This document shows positions 7,925 through 16,404 of a DNA stretch of 64,000 bases, piece after piece (the stretch's first letter is position 1; every line of letters starts with the position of its first letter). The notes below the pieces were generated by a model. It had not been told where the DNA came from and did not search any database. It saw only the letters and a list, made by a program, of their open reading frames with translations. This DNA is from an uncultured Kiritimatiellota bacterium (GTDB lineage Bacteria > Verrucomicrobiota > Kiritimatiellia > RFP12 > UBA1067). The stretch covers positions 1 to 64,000 of the forward strand of contig CAKTZI010000019.1 in the NCBI GenBank assembly GCA_934635385.1, read 5' to 3'. The translations under genes were made by a program, and so were the position numbers.

Positions 7925-8533
7925 ATGCTGGCGGCGGCACTTCTCGCGATGGCAGACGGCTGCTGCGCGTCCGGATCTTGGATGTGCAGCTGCTTCCCCT
8001 GCACCTGCTGGACGTGCTGCTGCCTCTATGGCGCGGCATCGGGGGCCGTCCTGTTGACGGCCCTCGGTGTCGTCCGTGTGCTGCGCCATCCGAAGGTCGT
8101 TGTCGTGGGGCCGGACGGACGTGCGCGGGATCGGCTCGTGAGCCTTCTGCAGGCTTCGGACTACCGGGTCGAGGTCAAGGACGGCCATGGCGGGCTTTCC
8201 GTCCTGGAGACGGGCGGCGAGGTCTGGACGCTCGGCCCGCTGCAAGTCGACGTGGCGCGTGCCGTCGTGGTGCGGGCGGACGGCACGGAGGAGCGGCTTC
8301 TGCCGCGCGAACTGAAGATTCTCGGACTGCTCGCGACGGATCCGGGCGCAGTCGTCACGCGCGACACGCTGATGAACGAGGCGTGGGGGCTTGACTACTA
8401 CGGCACGACGCGCACGGTCGACCAGACCATCGCCAACCTGCGCAAGAAACTGGGGCGCGGCATCGACATCCAAAGCGTCCGCGGCGAAGGCTACCGCCTC
8501 GTGGCCGGTTTGACGGGCTTCAGTGGAACGTGA
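7925..8533 (+). CDS. Membrane-anchored OmpR/PhoB-type winged-helix regulator with Cys-rich N-terminus
   Basis: In this 202-residue protein, residues about 10-50 form a hydrophobic segment packed with cysteines (DGCCAS, CSCFPCTCWTCCC). Residues about 57-85 resemble the start of a receiver domain (VVVVGPDGRARDRLVSLL) but the phosphoacceptor part is missing. Residues about 95-195 are a Trans_reg_C winged helix (LLPRELKILGLL, VVTRDTLMNEAWG, TVDQTIANLRKKLG, IQSVRGEGYRL). A one-component, membrane-tethered regulator sensing metal or thiol state is plausible, with the lipoprotein at 7730 as its partner. The order (membrane part first, DNA-binding domain last) is the reverse of ToxR/CadC. Confidence 0.75.
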   Translation: MLAAALLAMADGCCASGSWMCSCFPCTCWTCCCLYGAASGAVLLTALGVVRVLRHPKVVVVGPDGRARDRLVSLLQASDYRVEVKDGHGGLSVLETGGEVWTLGPLQVDVARAVVVRADGTEERLLPRELKILGLLATDPGAVVTRDTLMNEAWGLDYYGTTRTVDQTIANLRKKLGRGIDIQSVRGEGYRLVAGLTGFSGT

Positions 8534-8574
8534 TATAATTTCGCTACCAGTCACGAGCAAACCCGGAGGTAGCG
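8534..8574 (+). promoter_or_regulatory. Extended -10 promoter and ribosome-site hairpin before the DUF4153 gene
   Basis: TGATATAAT (hexamer 8534-8539) overlaps the upstream stop codon. The short leader can fold CGCTACC (8542-8548) with GGTAGCG (8568-8574), ending one base before ATG and burying the GGAGG ribosome-binding site. Translation may depend on opening this hairpin. Confidence 0.6.
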
Positions 8575-10383
8575 ATGTTCAAGCAAACCCTGACCAAGGC
8601 ACGGAACAAGTTCCGGTGCGGATTCCGCCGATTCGCAATCTTCAATCTCTGCGCGGTCGCGGTCGCGACTCTCTTTGTTTGGGAGAACCACGATGTCATC
8701 CGCGAGACGACACAGGCGAAGGCGTCGCTCGGCATCTTCTGGGGCGCGCTCGCCGGCGTGTTCGTCCAGCTGCTCTGCGAATGGCGCGCGTGGCCGCACC
8801 GCCGACTTCTCGTCGGCCTCGTCACGGCGGCGGTCGGCGCGCTTGGCTGCTGGTTCTGGTTTGCGCTTGTGGAAGGGACGCCGAGCGGACGGCTGTGGGG
8901 CATGCTCTATTCCGGCACCTGCTTCTCCCTTGTCGCCGCGTCTGTGGCCGTGCTGTATCGCGTGGCGGACGAACGTACGCTCATCGCGCGTCTGACGCTC
9001 AATGCGCTCGGCACGAACGCGGTGACGCTGGTTTTCGTCTTGAGCCAGATGCTGTGCATTCTGGCGTTCGACAAGCTTGTGACGGCCGTGAACCCTCGGC
9101 TTTACGGTGATGTCGCCGGAGTCTCGTGGATACTCATCCTGTCGGTCGGGTTCCTCTCGTTTCTGCCGGGCCGGGAGCGCGACGACGGGGCGTCCGACCG
9201 GGCGGCGGCGTTCTTCTTCTGGCTGCTGCTGCCCGCCGCCTTGATTCTGCTGGGCATCCTCTATCTCTATCTGGGAAAGATCGCCTGGACGCGCACGATG
9301 CCCAGTGGCGAGCTGAACTGGTTCGGGTCGGTGGCCCTCGCCGTCTACGTGTTCTTCTGGTTGGCGTTGCGGGATTCGGCGCGTCCGTTCTTTCGCCTGT
9401 TCGTGCGCTGGGGCTGGGCGTTGCTTCTGCCGGTTCTCGCGGCGCAGGTCGTGGGCATCGTCATCCGCTATCGGGCGTATGGCCTTTCGACGCCGCGCCT
9501 CGCCGGCATGGTCACGCTTTCCTTTGGCGTTTTCGCGCTGGTTCTGGCGGCGCTGAACCGCCGTCCCCCTGTCCTGTTCGTGTTCATCGCCGCAGCCGGA
9601 ATCGTGTTCACGGTAACGCCCCTGAACATCGTCGACGTTCCGATCCGCAATCAGGAGGCTCGGCTCAAGGCGGCACTGGCGCGGTGCGGTCTGCTGCAGG
9701 GGGACGCGCTCTCCCTGCCGCCGGGCGTCCAGATTCCGACGGACGACGCCAAGGTCATCGTCGGGTCGTGGCGGTATCTGACCGATGCGAATTCTTCGTG
9801 GGGCTGGGTATTGCGGCATGGTGGCCAAGAAGGCCTAAGGCCAACGGTGTGGTATCGTCCGACGTTTGCCGTGGGGCTGTACAAGACCGTTTCGTCGCAG
9901 TGTCGCGAACGCAATGTCGGCGGCGTCTCGTTGCCGCTGCTGTTGGGGCTGGACGAGAACAAGTTGGCCGGCAATCGGGAGTGCGCGGACTTCGGGTCGA
10001 TGCTGTTTCGGCTGCCGCGCGAGGAGACGGTGCCGATTGCGGCATATGCGCGTCTGCGGCCCCTGGATTCGTGGCGCGTGCGGTGTGAGCCGCGCGCAGA
10101 CCGGTGGGTCGCCGTGCTGTCGGAGCCGGGGACGAACAGCGAGCATAAGGAAGAGTTCGATGTCACGGATTGCGTCATGCGCATTCTGGCTGTCGGCGGG
10201 TGCAACGGGCGCGTATTGGACGATCGGACATTTGACTTGCGGGCAGAGGATGCGGTCTGGCCGTTGCGCACGGGAATGGCGCTGATCGTGAACGAGCTGC
10301 GAGCCTCAGGACCGATCGGCGAAAAGCCGGCGAGCATCCGCCTTTCGTGCTGTGCCGTCGTGACGAACGCAGAGGGGAAATGA
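8575..10383 (+). CDS. DUF4153-family polytopic membrane protein
   Basis: This 602-residue protein has about eleven or twelve hydrophobic segments in its first 370 residues and a soluble C-terminal half. The stretch LLGILYLYLGKIAW...PSGELNWFGS is the DUF4153 signature. The biochemical role of the family is unknown. The C-terminal part (about 380-602) looks extracytoplasmic and carries no domain I recognise. Its stop is one base before the start of the YcxB-like gene, so the two are translationally coupled. Confidence 0.8.
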   Translation: MFKQTLTKARNKFRCGFRRFAIFNLCAVAVATLFVWENHDVIRETTQAKASLGIFWGALAGVFVQLLCEWRAWPHRRLLVGLVTAAVGALGCWFWFALVEGTPSGRLWGMLYSGTCFSLVAASVAVLYRVADERTLIARLTLNALGTNAVTLVFVLSQMLCILAFDKLVTAVNPRLYGDVAGVSWILILSVGFLSFLPGRERDDGASDRAAAFFFWLLLPAALILLGILYLYLGKIAWTRTMPSGELNWFGSVALAVYVFFWLALRDSARPFFRLFVRWGWALLLPVLAAQVVGIVIRYRAYGLSTPRLAGMVTLSFGVFALVLAALNRRPPVLFVFIAAAGIVFTVTPLNIVDVPIRNQEARLKAALARCGLLQGDALSLPPGVQIPTDDAKVIVGSWRYLTDANSSWGWVLRHGGQEGLRPTVWYRPTFAVGLYKTVSSQCRERNVGGVSLPLLLGLDENKLAGNRECADFGSMLFRLPREETVPIAAYARLRPLDSWRVRCEPRADRWVAVLSEPGTNSEHKEEFDVTDCVMRILAVGGCNGRVLDDRTFDLRAEDAVWPLRTGMALIVNELRASGPIGEKPASIRLSCCAVVTNAEGK

Positions 10384-10384
10384 G

Positions 10385-11380
10385 ATGGACGTGACCTATA
10401 CGAGCAAGTTCGACGCGAAGCGGTATGCGCAAGCCGTCAAGAAAGCCGTGGCCTTTGCCGGAAGGAGCGGAGTGGTCTTTGAATGGGGGCTGCTTGTGCT
10501 GTGGATCGCGCGCGTGTTTGCCGCGTGGTTGGGCGGATGGTCAGAGGATGACTGGTTCCCTGTTTGGTTCCTGCCGTTTTCGCTTGCCCTGTTGAAGTGC
10601 TACCGCGGCATCGTTGTGCGCATTTATGTCCGACAGGCCCAGCGGATGTTGGGGGGTGATGTGCCGGTGACCTGCCGGCTGACGGATGTTGGCTGTGAGA
10701 CCATCTGCGGCGAGCTGGTGCAGAAGCTGCCTTGGCAAAAGGTGGCCTCGCATTATCAGTTCCTCGATGAGGACAGCGTGTCGCTCATGCAGAATCGGGC
10801 GATGCCTGTCATGGTGCTGTCTGATTTGCGAGAGCATGGCATTGGACAGGACGAATTGGAGGCCGTGTTTCGCCAAGCGGGATTGCTGCCGGCGATGAAG
10901 TCGAACAAGCGCCGCGTTTGGACGGGCATTCTCTCGTTCGTCGGTGCGGTCTTGGTCGCTCTTGCGCTATTGTCCGTCCATGCGGCAGTTTTCGGCAGTT
11001 GCTGGCGCATGCGATGTCAGGATACGCGGATTCGGCTTTTCGATCTGGTTCTCGGCTCTGACGAGGAAAGACGACCGTCGTCTGGCACGTTGCGGACAAA
11101 AGTCGTGCGGATGTTGATGGGCGAACAGGCTCCGGACGAGCTTGCCTATGTCTACGTGCCGGAGGAAGAGGCAGACAAGATTGGTCTTGTCGCACGGTAT
11201 GGCGAGAGATGCTGTGTTGCGTATTTCCCCTGGGGACATGCGTGTATACGGCCCAAGGGCTATTGGCAGTCCCTGCAGACCAATCGCACGGGAACGGTCT
11301 ATTTTGAGCCGGAGAAGGCGAAATGGCTGGAGAATATCCGCCGCGCTTCAGAAGACGATTCACTCTCTGCGAGACAGTAG
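10385..11380 (+). CDS. YcxB-like membrane protein
   Basis: In this 331-residue protein, two membrane segments near the N-terminus (about 30-75) precede a small beta-rich domain with the YcxB-like pattern (CRLTDVGCETICG...LPWQKVASHYQFLDEDSVSLMQNRAMPVMVLS). A further transmembrane helix lies at about 177-200, followed by a soluble tail. The family's function is unknown. It is coupled to the DUF4153 gene. The last codons (DSLSARQ) fall in the left arm of the inverted-repeat element that follows, so the original C-terminus may have been altered by its insertion. Confidence 0.65.
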   Translation: MDVTYTSKFDAKRYAQAVKKAVAFAGRSGVVFEWGLLVLWIARVFAAWLGGWSEDDWFPVWFLPFSLALLKCYRGIVVRIYVRQAQRMLGGDVPVTCRLTDVGCETICGELVQKLPWQKVASHYQFLDEDSVSLMQNRAMPVMVLSDLREHGIGQDELEAVFRQAGLLPAMKSNKRRVWTGILSFVGAVLVALALLSVHAAVFGSCWRMRCQDTRIRLFDLVLGSDEERRPSSGTLRTKVVRMLMGEQAPDELAYVYVPEEEADKIGLVARYGERCCVAYFPWGHACIRPKGYWQSLQTNRTGTVYFEPEKAKWLENIRRASEDDSLSARQ

Positions 11381-11975
11381 CCGCCCTTGGCCCGTCGGCC
11401 CGACAGCTCGCGCTTCGGAGCGGGAAGCTGCTCGCTCGGTCTCGTCGCTCATGTTTGCGCTTCTCCTTGAAAACAACCGGCCGGCTTCAGCCTGCCGTGC
11501 CTCGGCGAGACCACGGGCTGCGGGCGAGACCTCTCCGACGCCTGCAAACCCTTGCTCCTCACTCGCGCCACTTCCCGCCCCTCCGCGCAACACCGCACCA
11601 TCGGTTTTTGTCACGCAGAGCCGCAGAGGTCGCAGAGATTTTCGCAAGTTGAGAATCGCAGACCGTGGCGAAGCGGCGGCGCAAGCCGCCCGTGGCCCGG
11701 AGGAGCCGACAGTCGCACAAGAGGAGAGAAGGGATCGCCTGTCGCCTCGGTGTTTGCGCTTGCGGAAGTGTATTCTGCCGAGGGGAATGGGTAGGTCCTT
11801 CGGACATTGCTTCGCAATCGGTCACGTTCAATTGGCTGACGTGTGGCGACAGGTGCGACTCCCGGAGCGACCCGGATCGAGGCCGCAGGCCGACATAGAC
11901 GGAGCACAGCGAAGTCCGTTCGCGCGAGCTGTCGGGCCGACGGGCCAAATGCGCGATGGACTGTCGCGCAGAGAG
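11363..11975. mobile_element. Inverted-repeat-bounded non-coding element (MITE-like) or nested repeats
   Basis: About 0.7 kb without a credible gene (11381-12092). It is bounded by imperfect inverted repeats of about 51-54 bases: 11363-11413 (containing GGCCCGTCGGCCCGACAGCT) and 11922-11975. Inside is a CGCAGAGCCGCAGAGG-type repeat (about 11611-11640) and a block at 11640-11713. Both reappear inverted, with one terminal arm, at 16263-16400. No transposase is encoded, so if mobile it depends on another element. Confidence 0.55.
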
Positions 11976-12037
11976 CGATGATTTTTTTTTTCATGCTGCA
12001 GCCATGAGAAGGTTCGCAAGCCCCCCTTGACACCGTG

Positions 12038-12046
12038 TGGTATAAT
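12038..12046 (+). promoter_or_regulatory. Extended -10 promoter
   Basis: TGTGGTATAATAG gives TG-G-TATAAT, 47 bases before the GTG start of the small membrane protein. No matching -35 box at the usual distance. Confidence 0.65.
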
Positions 12047-12092
12047 AGGCCGCGTTCATCATCATCATTTCATGCTGAATGGAGAATGACTT

Positions 12093-12479
12093 GTGAACGT
12101 GTTGATAGACGGACGACATGTCGGGCAGGAAATCGAACGCGTAATCGCGGGCGGCCTTGGGCTTGTCCTTGTCGGGACGATGGCGATCCGGCTGTGTCGT
12201 TGGTATACAGGCGACGGCCGTTACAAGACGGTCTGGGGCGCTGTGGCGGGGCGTCCCTTTTTTGACGGGCGCGGATCTTGGAATTACGGATTCTGGGAAC
12301 TGTGCCCCGACGGACGGCTCGCGGCGGCAGCGATGCTGACACTGATTGGTGCGTTGATTGTCGGCGTAGTGGCGAGAGGGCGGTGCAGCTCTGCATGTTA
12401 TGCGCTTGCGGGAATCGTGTTCGTGAGTGGCTATCTCGTGAATGCGGTTCTGCTGCTTAAGTTGATGGCGGAGTATTGA
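12093..12479 (+). CDS. Small membrane protein of unknown function
   Basis: This 128-residue protein starts with GTG, seven bases after GGAGA. Three likely membrane helices are seen (about 17-35, 76-94, 102-124), with a short Trp/Gly-rich loop (GRPFFDGRGSWNYGFWELC) between the first two. The gene that follows has the same overall design and similar loop residues, suggesting an old tandem duplication. I do not recognise a family. Confidence 0.6.
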   Translation: MNVLIDGRHVGQEIERVIAGGLGLVLVGTMAIRLCRWYTGDGRYKTVWGAVAGRPFFDGRGSWNYGFWELCPDGRLAAAAMLTLIGALIVGVVARGRCSSACYALAGIVFVSGYLVNAVLLLKLMAEY

Positions 12480-12490
12480 GGGCGGTTGCA

Positions 12491-12844
12491 ATGGCTTTTG
12501 AAGTTCGAGAGTATGACCGAAGCATCGGGATGTTTATTCTGAGGCTGCTTTTCGGTTTCGTCGGGATTGTCGGGCTTGTGGCGTTAGTTGACGGTCTCGT
12601 GGCTTGGTTAGGCGACCGTTCCGCATATGCGTCAATCTGGAACGCGCTCGTGGGTGACGAACCCTACTGTCGTGTCGGACGGTTGGGAGTAAGTATGGGT
12701 GGTGGGATGCTTTGGCGAATGACACCGAATGGCCTGTTGCCCGCATGCCATGAAATCTGTTTGTCGGTCGCGTCTCTCGCGACGGCGCTTTTCAATCGCG
12801 GATGGTTGTATGTCCTCACCGTGGGGCTGTTGATTCTTCATTGA
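12491..12844 (+). CDS. Small membrane protein of unknown function, possible paralogue of its neighbour
   Basis: ATG at 12491 gives a protein of about 117 residues with two or three membrane helices (about 16-40, 82-96, 99-115) and a Gly/Met-rich loop. It follows the previous gene by 11 bases and is probably in the same transcript. The weak ribosome-binding site suggests translational coupling. Function unknown. Confidence 0.5.
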   Translation: MAFEVREYDRSIGMFILRLLFGFVGIVGLVALVDGLVAWLGDRSAYASIWNALVGDEPYCRVGRLGVSMGGGMLWRMTPNGLLPACHEICLSVASLATALFNRGWLYVLTVGLLILH

Positions 12845-12873
12845 AGTTCATGAAAGGACGCGAGAAGATTCTC

Positions 12874-12996
12874 ATGAATCAACTCATTGCATGCTGCGGA
12901 CTGGACTGCGAGAAATGTGATGCCCGGATTGCGACGGTCACAAGCGACGACGCCTTGCGTGAGAAGACCGCCGCCTTTCGGCATTGGAAAGGCTGA
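12874..12996 (+). pseudogene. DUF3795 gene fragment
   Basis: The 40 codons from ATG at 12874 begin MNQLIACCGLDCEKCDA, the hallmark start of DUF3795 proteins (small Cys-rich proteins of unknown role), then stop after AFRHWKG. The usual later cysteines are missing and no downstream frame restores the family pattern convincingly, so I read it as a truncated relic. Confidence 0.65.
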
Positions 12997-13106
12997 GGTG
13001 TCAGGAGGGCAGAAGAACACTTGGCCTAAGTGTGGTGAAAGCGGAATGCCTTGTGATCTGTGCGGTGACGGGTTGGATTTCGTAGGGAAAGCGAAACGGA
13101 ATTTAT

Positions 13107-13131
13107 GGTATAATGCGCAGAGTGAAAACTC
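13107..13131 (+). promoter_or_regulatory. Extended -10 promoter with GNRA-capped 5' hairpin
   Basis: TGGTATAAT (hexamer 13109-13114) is followed by GAGT-GAAA-ACTC (13120-13131), which would sit at the very 5' end of the lipoprotein mRNA. Confidence 0.6.
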
Positions 13132-13149
13132 AAGAAAGGAACGTTGCGT

Positions 13150-14538
13150 ATGAAGACTGTCCGGGTGATGGGCACAATGACCTTTGCGGCATGGGCGGCG
13201 CTGGCCCTGTTGGGGTGCGCAAGCGCACCGAAGTACCGTGTCGAGCGTGGCTCCATCATCGTCGATTCGCCGTTTGACCTTGAGATTGGGTCGACGGAAT
13301 ATGCGCAGACGTTCGGCGACCTAATCCGAACCTCTGTGAGTGCGGACTACGATCCGCGCACGAAGACGACGACCACGAACTGGTATCATCATGCTGAGGC
13401 GCGGCTGGCCACGCCCTACTTCGGATGCGAACGGATGTTCCTTTCGTTCAAGGGCGAGGAAAAGGCGCTTGAACACTGTAGCCTTTCGCTCGGCGGTTGG
13501 CCGTCGTTCGGAGGCACGAGATCTGTCTCCGGCAAGAAGATGACATATGCCGAATGCCGCGAGACGGTCGGCAAGATTGCCGCAGACATGGAAAATCGGT
13601 TGGGCATTACGATGCTGTGCAAGAACGAGGAGACGGAGGAGGAAGCGAAGGAATCTGTTCGTCAACTGACTGAACGGTACAAAAAGTCGAATGAGAAATG
13701 TTCGGGCTATGCTTCGAGCTTTGTCCACTTCGGGGGCGAGCGACAGGGTGAGAAAGCGGCGACCGATTACAGCGTCAGCGGTATGCTGAGCGACAAGGGC
13801 GAATACAGCATCAGCGTCTCGTATTCAAGGCATTTGGAATTTTCATTCTCTTCCTACAAGCCCGGAGACAGAATCCCCGTCTACACGAATGAGATGTGCT
13901 CGGCCACGTCTAGCGGACTCGTGCCGACCAAGGAGCAGAAGGCGGCGCATGCGGCGGCGAAGCGACTGCGCGAGACAGTCAACCGGCTCTTCGGCATCGA
14001 TCTTGATGCGCCGACGCAGACGAACGTTCTCTCGTCCGCCTTGTGGCAGACCAATGCGTCGGCGACCGTCAAACGGGAGTGGACGCCGCTGGCCGTGCCT
14101 TTCGAGGGCCTGACGGAACGCAAGGGCAGCCAGTCCTTCAGGCTATTGGGCATGCCGTTCGGAACGTTTGCGCTTCGCCGGCCGTTTGAGGGCGCCGTCT
14201 CGGATGAGGAACTGGCGGCGCAGGCGCAGCGGATTCTGTCGCGGCTGGAGGCGGAGTATGGCGCGAAGATTCCCGTTGCAGATACGGCGGAAGGACTGTC
14301 CGCGCTCGCGCAGATGTGTGGCGAGGGCGTTCCGACCTTCGGTGACACGAAAGCGCTTTTGGGACTCGACAAGACGCAGTGGTTTGAGGGCAAGGTCGGC
14401 GACTTGGCGATTGACATCAGCTATGCGACGCCGCGCTATGCCAAGAAAGGCGACACGTTTGAGGTCGTCCGCAAGGGTGCCATTGTCGTCAACATCGTCC
14501 AGTCGCCGCTCATCACGACAGGCAAGACAAAGAAATAG
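13150..14538 (+). CDS. Large lipoprotein of unknown function
   Basis: A protein of about 462 residues with a signal peptide and lipobox ALLGC. ATG at 13150 follows AAAGGAA. The mature protein is soluble and beta-rich. Two stretches with a similar helical motif (around residues 130-155 and 350-375) hint at two related halves. There are no catalytic motifs and no family I know. It has its own promoter and stands alone. Confidence 0.7.
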   Translation: MKTVRVMGTMTFAAWAALALLGCASAPKYRVERGSIIVDSPFDLEIGSTEYAQTFGDLIRTSVSADYDPRTKTTTTNWYHHAEARLATPYFGCERMFLSFKGEEKALEHCSLSLGGWPSFGGTRSVSGKKMTYAECRETVGKIAADMENRLGITMLCKNEETEEEAKESVRQLTERYKKSNEKCSGYASSFVHFGGERQGEKAATDYSVSGMLSDKGEYSISVSYSRHLEFSFSSYKPGDRIPVYTNEMCSATSSGLVPTKEQKAAHAAAKRLRETVNRLFGIDLDAPTQTNVLSSALWQTNASATVKREWTPLAVPFEGLTERKGSQSFRLLGMPFGTFALRRPFEGAVSDEELAAQAQRILSRLEAEYGAKIPVADTAEGLSALAQMCGEGVPTFGDTKALLGLDKTQWFEGKVGDLAIDISYATPRYAKKGDTFEVVRKGAIVVNIVQSPLITTGKTKK

Positions 14539-14580
14539 GAGTGCCTCGATTAGCTTACGCTGGCGTGTGCGTCCGGGCGC

Positions 14581-14610
14581 TTGACAATGTAAAGTAAAAT
14601 GCGGTATATT
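14581..14610 (+). promoter_or_regulatory. Promoter of the DinJ/PIN toxin-antitoxin module
   Basis: TTGACA (14581-14586) and TATATT (14605-14610) are 18 bases apart, shortly before the antitoxin start at 14636. Confidence 0.7.
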
Positions 14611-14635
14611 ATCCGCAACTTATGGGGAAAAAGTC

Positions 14636-14992
14636 ATGGCACAAGTGAACTTTAGGGTAGACGACCATGTGAAGCATGAGGCGGACGAGCTGTTTGACCA
14701 TCTTGGCCTCAGCCTGTCTGCCGCCATAACCATATTTTTGAAGCAGTCCATTTCTCATCGCGGCTTCCCGTTTTCAATCTGTGAAATGCCCCGCGAAAGT
14801 CTGGCATCTAATCTGTATTATGCTTGTCCGACTGTCGTGCAGACGGAAAAGCCCATTGAAGATGCAGGTCGCGTGAAGCGCAGAGCCGCCTTGTTGGCGT
14901 TGTCTGGTTCGTGGAAAGATGAGCGGCCGACCCAGGAGATCATTCGCGACATTGAGGGACGTCGCACAAGAGGACGGGCTGTGGCCCTATGA
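14636..14992 (+). CDS. RelB/DinJ-family antitoxin paired with a PIN toxin
   Basis: In this 118-residue protein, MAQVNFRVDDHVKHEADELF and LSLSAAITIFLKQSISHRGFPF are the ribbon-helix-helix and DinJ signatures. A C-terminal extension of about 50 residues would be the toxin-neutralising part. It overlaps the downstream PIN-domain gene by ATGA. DinJ-like antitoxins usually accompany RelE/YafQ toxins, so pairing with a PIN (VapC-type) toxin is a hybrid. The N-terminus is close to that of the antitoxin at 7147-7458. Confidence 0.85.
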   Translation: MAQVNFRVDDHVKHEADELFDHLGLSLSAAITIFLKQSISHRGFPFSICEMPRESLASNLYYACPTVVQTEKPIEDAGRVKRRAALLALSGSWKDERPTQEIIRDIEGRRTRGRAVAL

Positions 14993-15405
14993 TCCTCATT
15001 GACACGAACATCTGCATCGCCTATCTTCATGGCGACAGAAACGTCACGCGAAAACTTCTTCAGGCGGACGAGGCCGATTGTATCATGATTCCCGGCATGG
15101 TTGAAGGGGAGCTGTTCTATGGTGTCGAGAAGTCTAGTCTCAGGGAGGAGAATCGCGAGAAGACTGTGCAGTTGTTGTCCCTCTTTCCTGTGTGCCATGC
15201 CGATGATGCGGTGATGAAGAAATTTGGCGAGTTGAAAGCGTCACTTGAAAAGGAAGGAAATCGCGTAGATGACGCCGACGTGCTGATCGCGGCAACCGCC
15301 CTGTGTGCGGACGCAACGCTTGTTTCCGGCAATATTCGGCATTTCAGGCGTTTCAAGGGACTGAAACTCGAAAACTGGTTTGAGGATGCGCCGACCCTGG
15401 CATAA
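14989..15405 (+). CDS. vapC: PIN-domain toxin (VapC-type ribonuclease)
   Basis: This 138-residue PIN domain has the metal-binding acidic residues in MILIDTNICIAYL (Asp5), GMVEGELFYGV (Glu), NRVDDADVLIAATAL (Asp) and the terminal SGNIRHFRRFKGLKLENW. VapC toxins are Mg-dependent RNases that often cut tRNA or rRNA. The ATG overlaps the antitoxin stop, so they are translated together. Confidence 0.88.
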   Translation: MILIDTNICIAYLHGDRNVTRKLLQADEADCIMIPGMVEGELFYGVEKSSLREENREKTVQLLSLFPVCHADDAVMKKFGELKASLEKEGNRVDDADVLIAATALCADATLVSGNIRHFRRFKGLKLENWFEDAPTLA

Positions 15406-15750
15406 TCCGTGGGGCACATTGCCGCTAACGGCCCATTGATTCAGGAAAAGATTTTGTGGGGACAGACCCTTGTCTGCGGGGGCCCGTCTCCATCTGAGAG
15501 TATCGAAAAAATGAAGGAACTTATTCGTTTTGTGCTCCGACGCGGCAAAGCCGCCGACCTGCCCCAACCGTAGTGCAGTCTTGCATACAGGGAGGCTCAT
15601 CTTGCCCTCCTCAGAATACGCAGAAGGGATTGAAAAAGAAAAGGTTCGGATTGCCGTGTGTTCAGTATGCCGTCGCAGGCGGCTTCGGTGTGTTCAGTGG
15701 TCAAGAATGGTTGGACGTGGGATGGAATTCACCACAGGACACATGTTCGC
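15406..15750. other. Intergenic stretch without recognised gene
   Basis: Between the PIN toxin and the desulfoferrodoxin promoter I see no protein with family features. A GGGGACAGACCC stretch and several short palindromes (CCGCTAACGGCC, GGGAGGCTCATCTTGCCCTCC) may be old repeats. Its right end carries the regulator site annotated separately. Confidence 0.4.
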
Positions 15751-15792
15751 GTTGTAATTACAACGGACTTCTTTTCCGCCGAATGCTATCAT
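15751..15792 (+). promoter_or_regulatory. CRP/FNR-type operator and promoter of desulfoferrodoxin
   Basis: The perfect palindrome GTTGTAATTACAAC (15751-15764) is followed after exactly 22 bases by TGCTATCAT (hexamer 15787-15792). This puts the palindrome centre near -41.5, the class II position for CRP/FNR-family activators. The hcp promoter at 18769-18810 has the same palindrome, spacing, -10 box and similar downstream DNA. Confidence 0.8.
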
Positions 15793-15884
15793 GCACGTCG
15801 TCAAGGAGGCGGTGGGGCCGCGTCACGGGGACGCGGGCCTCCAGCCGCATCTGAACATAAACGAAACGGAAAGGAAACAGGAAA

Positions 15885-16253
15885 ATGAAGTTCTGCAAGT
15901 GCGATGTGTGCGGCAAGATTGTCGCGATGGTGAAGGAGACGTCCGTCGATACGGTCTGCTGCGGGCAGCCGATGCGCGAGCTCGTGCCGGGCACGATGGA
16001 CGGTGCGGCTGAGAAGCACGTTCCCGTCTGCAAGCAGGAGGGGAACACGGTCACGGTGTCGGTCGGTGCGGTGGCGCATCCCATGACGGATGACCACTTC
16101 ATCGAATGGATCTTCCTCGAAACCGCGAACGGCAATCAGCGCAAGGCGCTGAAGCCGGGGGACAGGCCTGAGGCGGTTTTCGCGCTTGTGCCGTCCGACA
16201 CGGTGAAAAGCGCCTCCGCCTACTGCAACCTCCACGGACTGTGGCGGAGTTAG
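15885..16253 (+). CDS. dfx: Desulfoferrodoxin (superoxide reductase, two-iron type)
   Basis: This 122-residue protein reduces superoxide to hydrogen peroxide without making oxygen, a typical defence of strict anaerobes. The N-terminal desulforedoxin-like centre (CKCDVCG and CCGQPM) is present, so this is the 2Fe form. The catalytic Fe(His4Cys) site is complete: EKHVP, AHPMTDDHFIEW and CNLHGLW. ATG at 15885 follows AAAGGAAACAGG. Its promoter carries the same operator as hcp, so the two scattered genes belong to one regulon, probably under the CRP/FNR protein at 62577-63245. Confidence 0.93.
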   Translation: MKFCKCDVCGKIVAMVKETSVDTVCCGQPMRELVPGTMDGAAEKHVPVCKQEGNTVTVSVGAVAHPMTDDHFIEWIFLETANGNQRKALKPGDRPEAVFALVPSDTVKSASAYCNLHGLWRS

Positions 16254-16262
16254 GCGCATTTT

Positions 16263-16400
16263 TGGCCCGTCGGCCCGACAGCTCGCGCGACTGTCGGCTC
16301 CTCCGGGCCACGGGCGACTTGCATCGCCGCTTCGCCACGGTCTGCGATTCTCAACTTGTGAAAACCTCTGCGACCTCTGCGGCTCTGCGCGACAAAACCC
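16263..16400. repeat. Partial copy of the inverted-repeat element and CGCAGAG-type repeat
   Basis: GGCCCGTCGGCCCGACAGCT at the left end equals an arm of the element at 11363-11975. The rest (ending with CCTCTGCGACCTCTGCGGCT) is the inverse of about 11611-11713. This is a deleted second copy. Confidence 0.6.
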
Positions 16401-16404
16401 GAAG

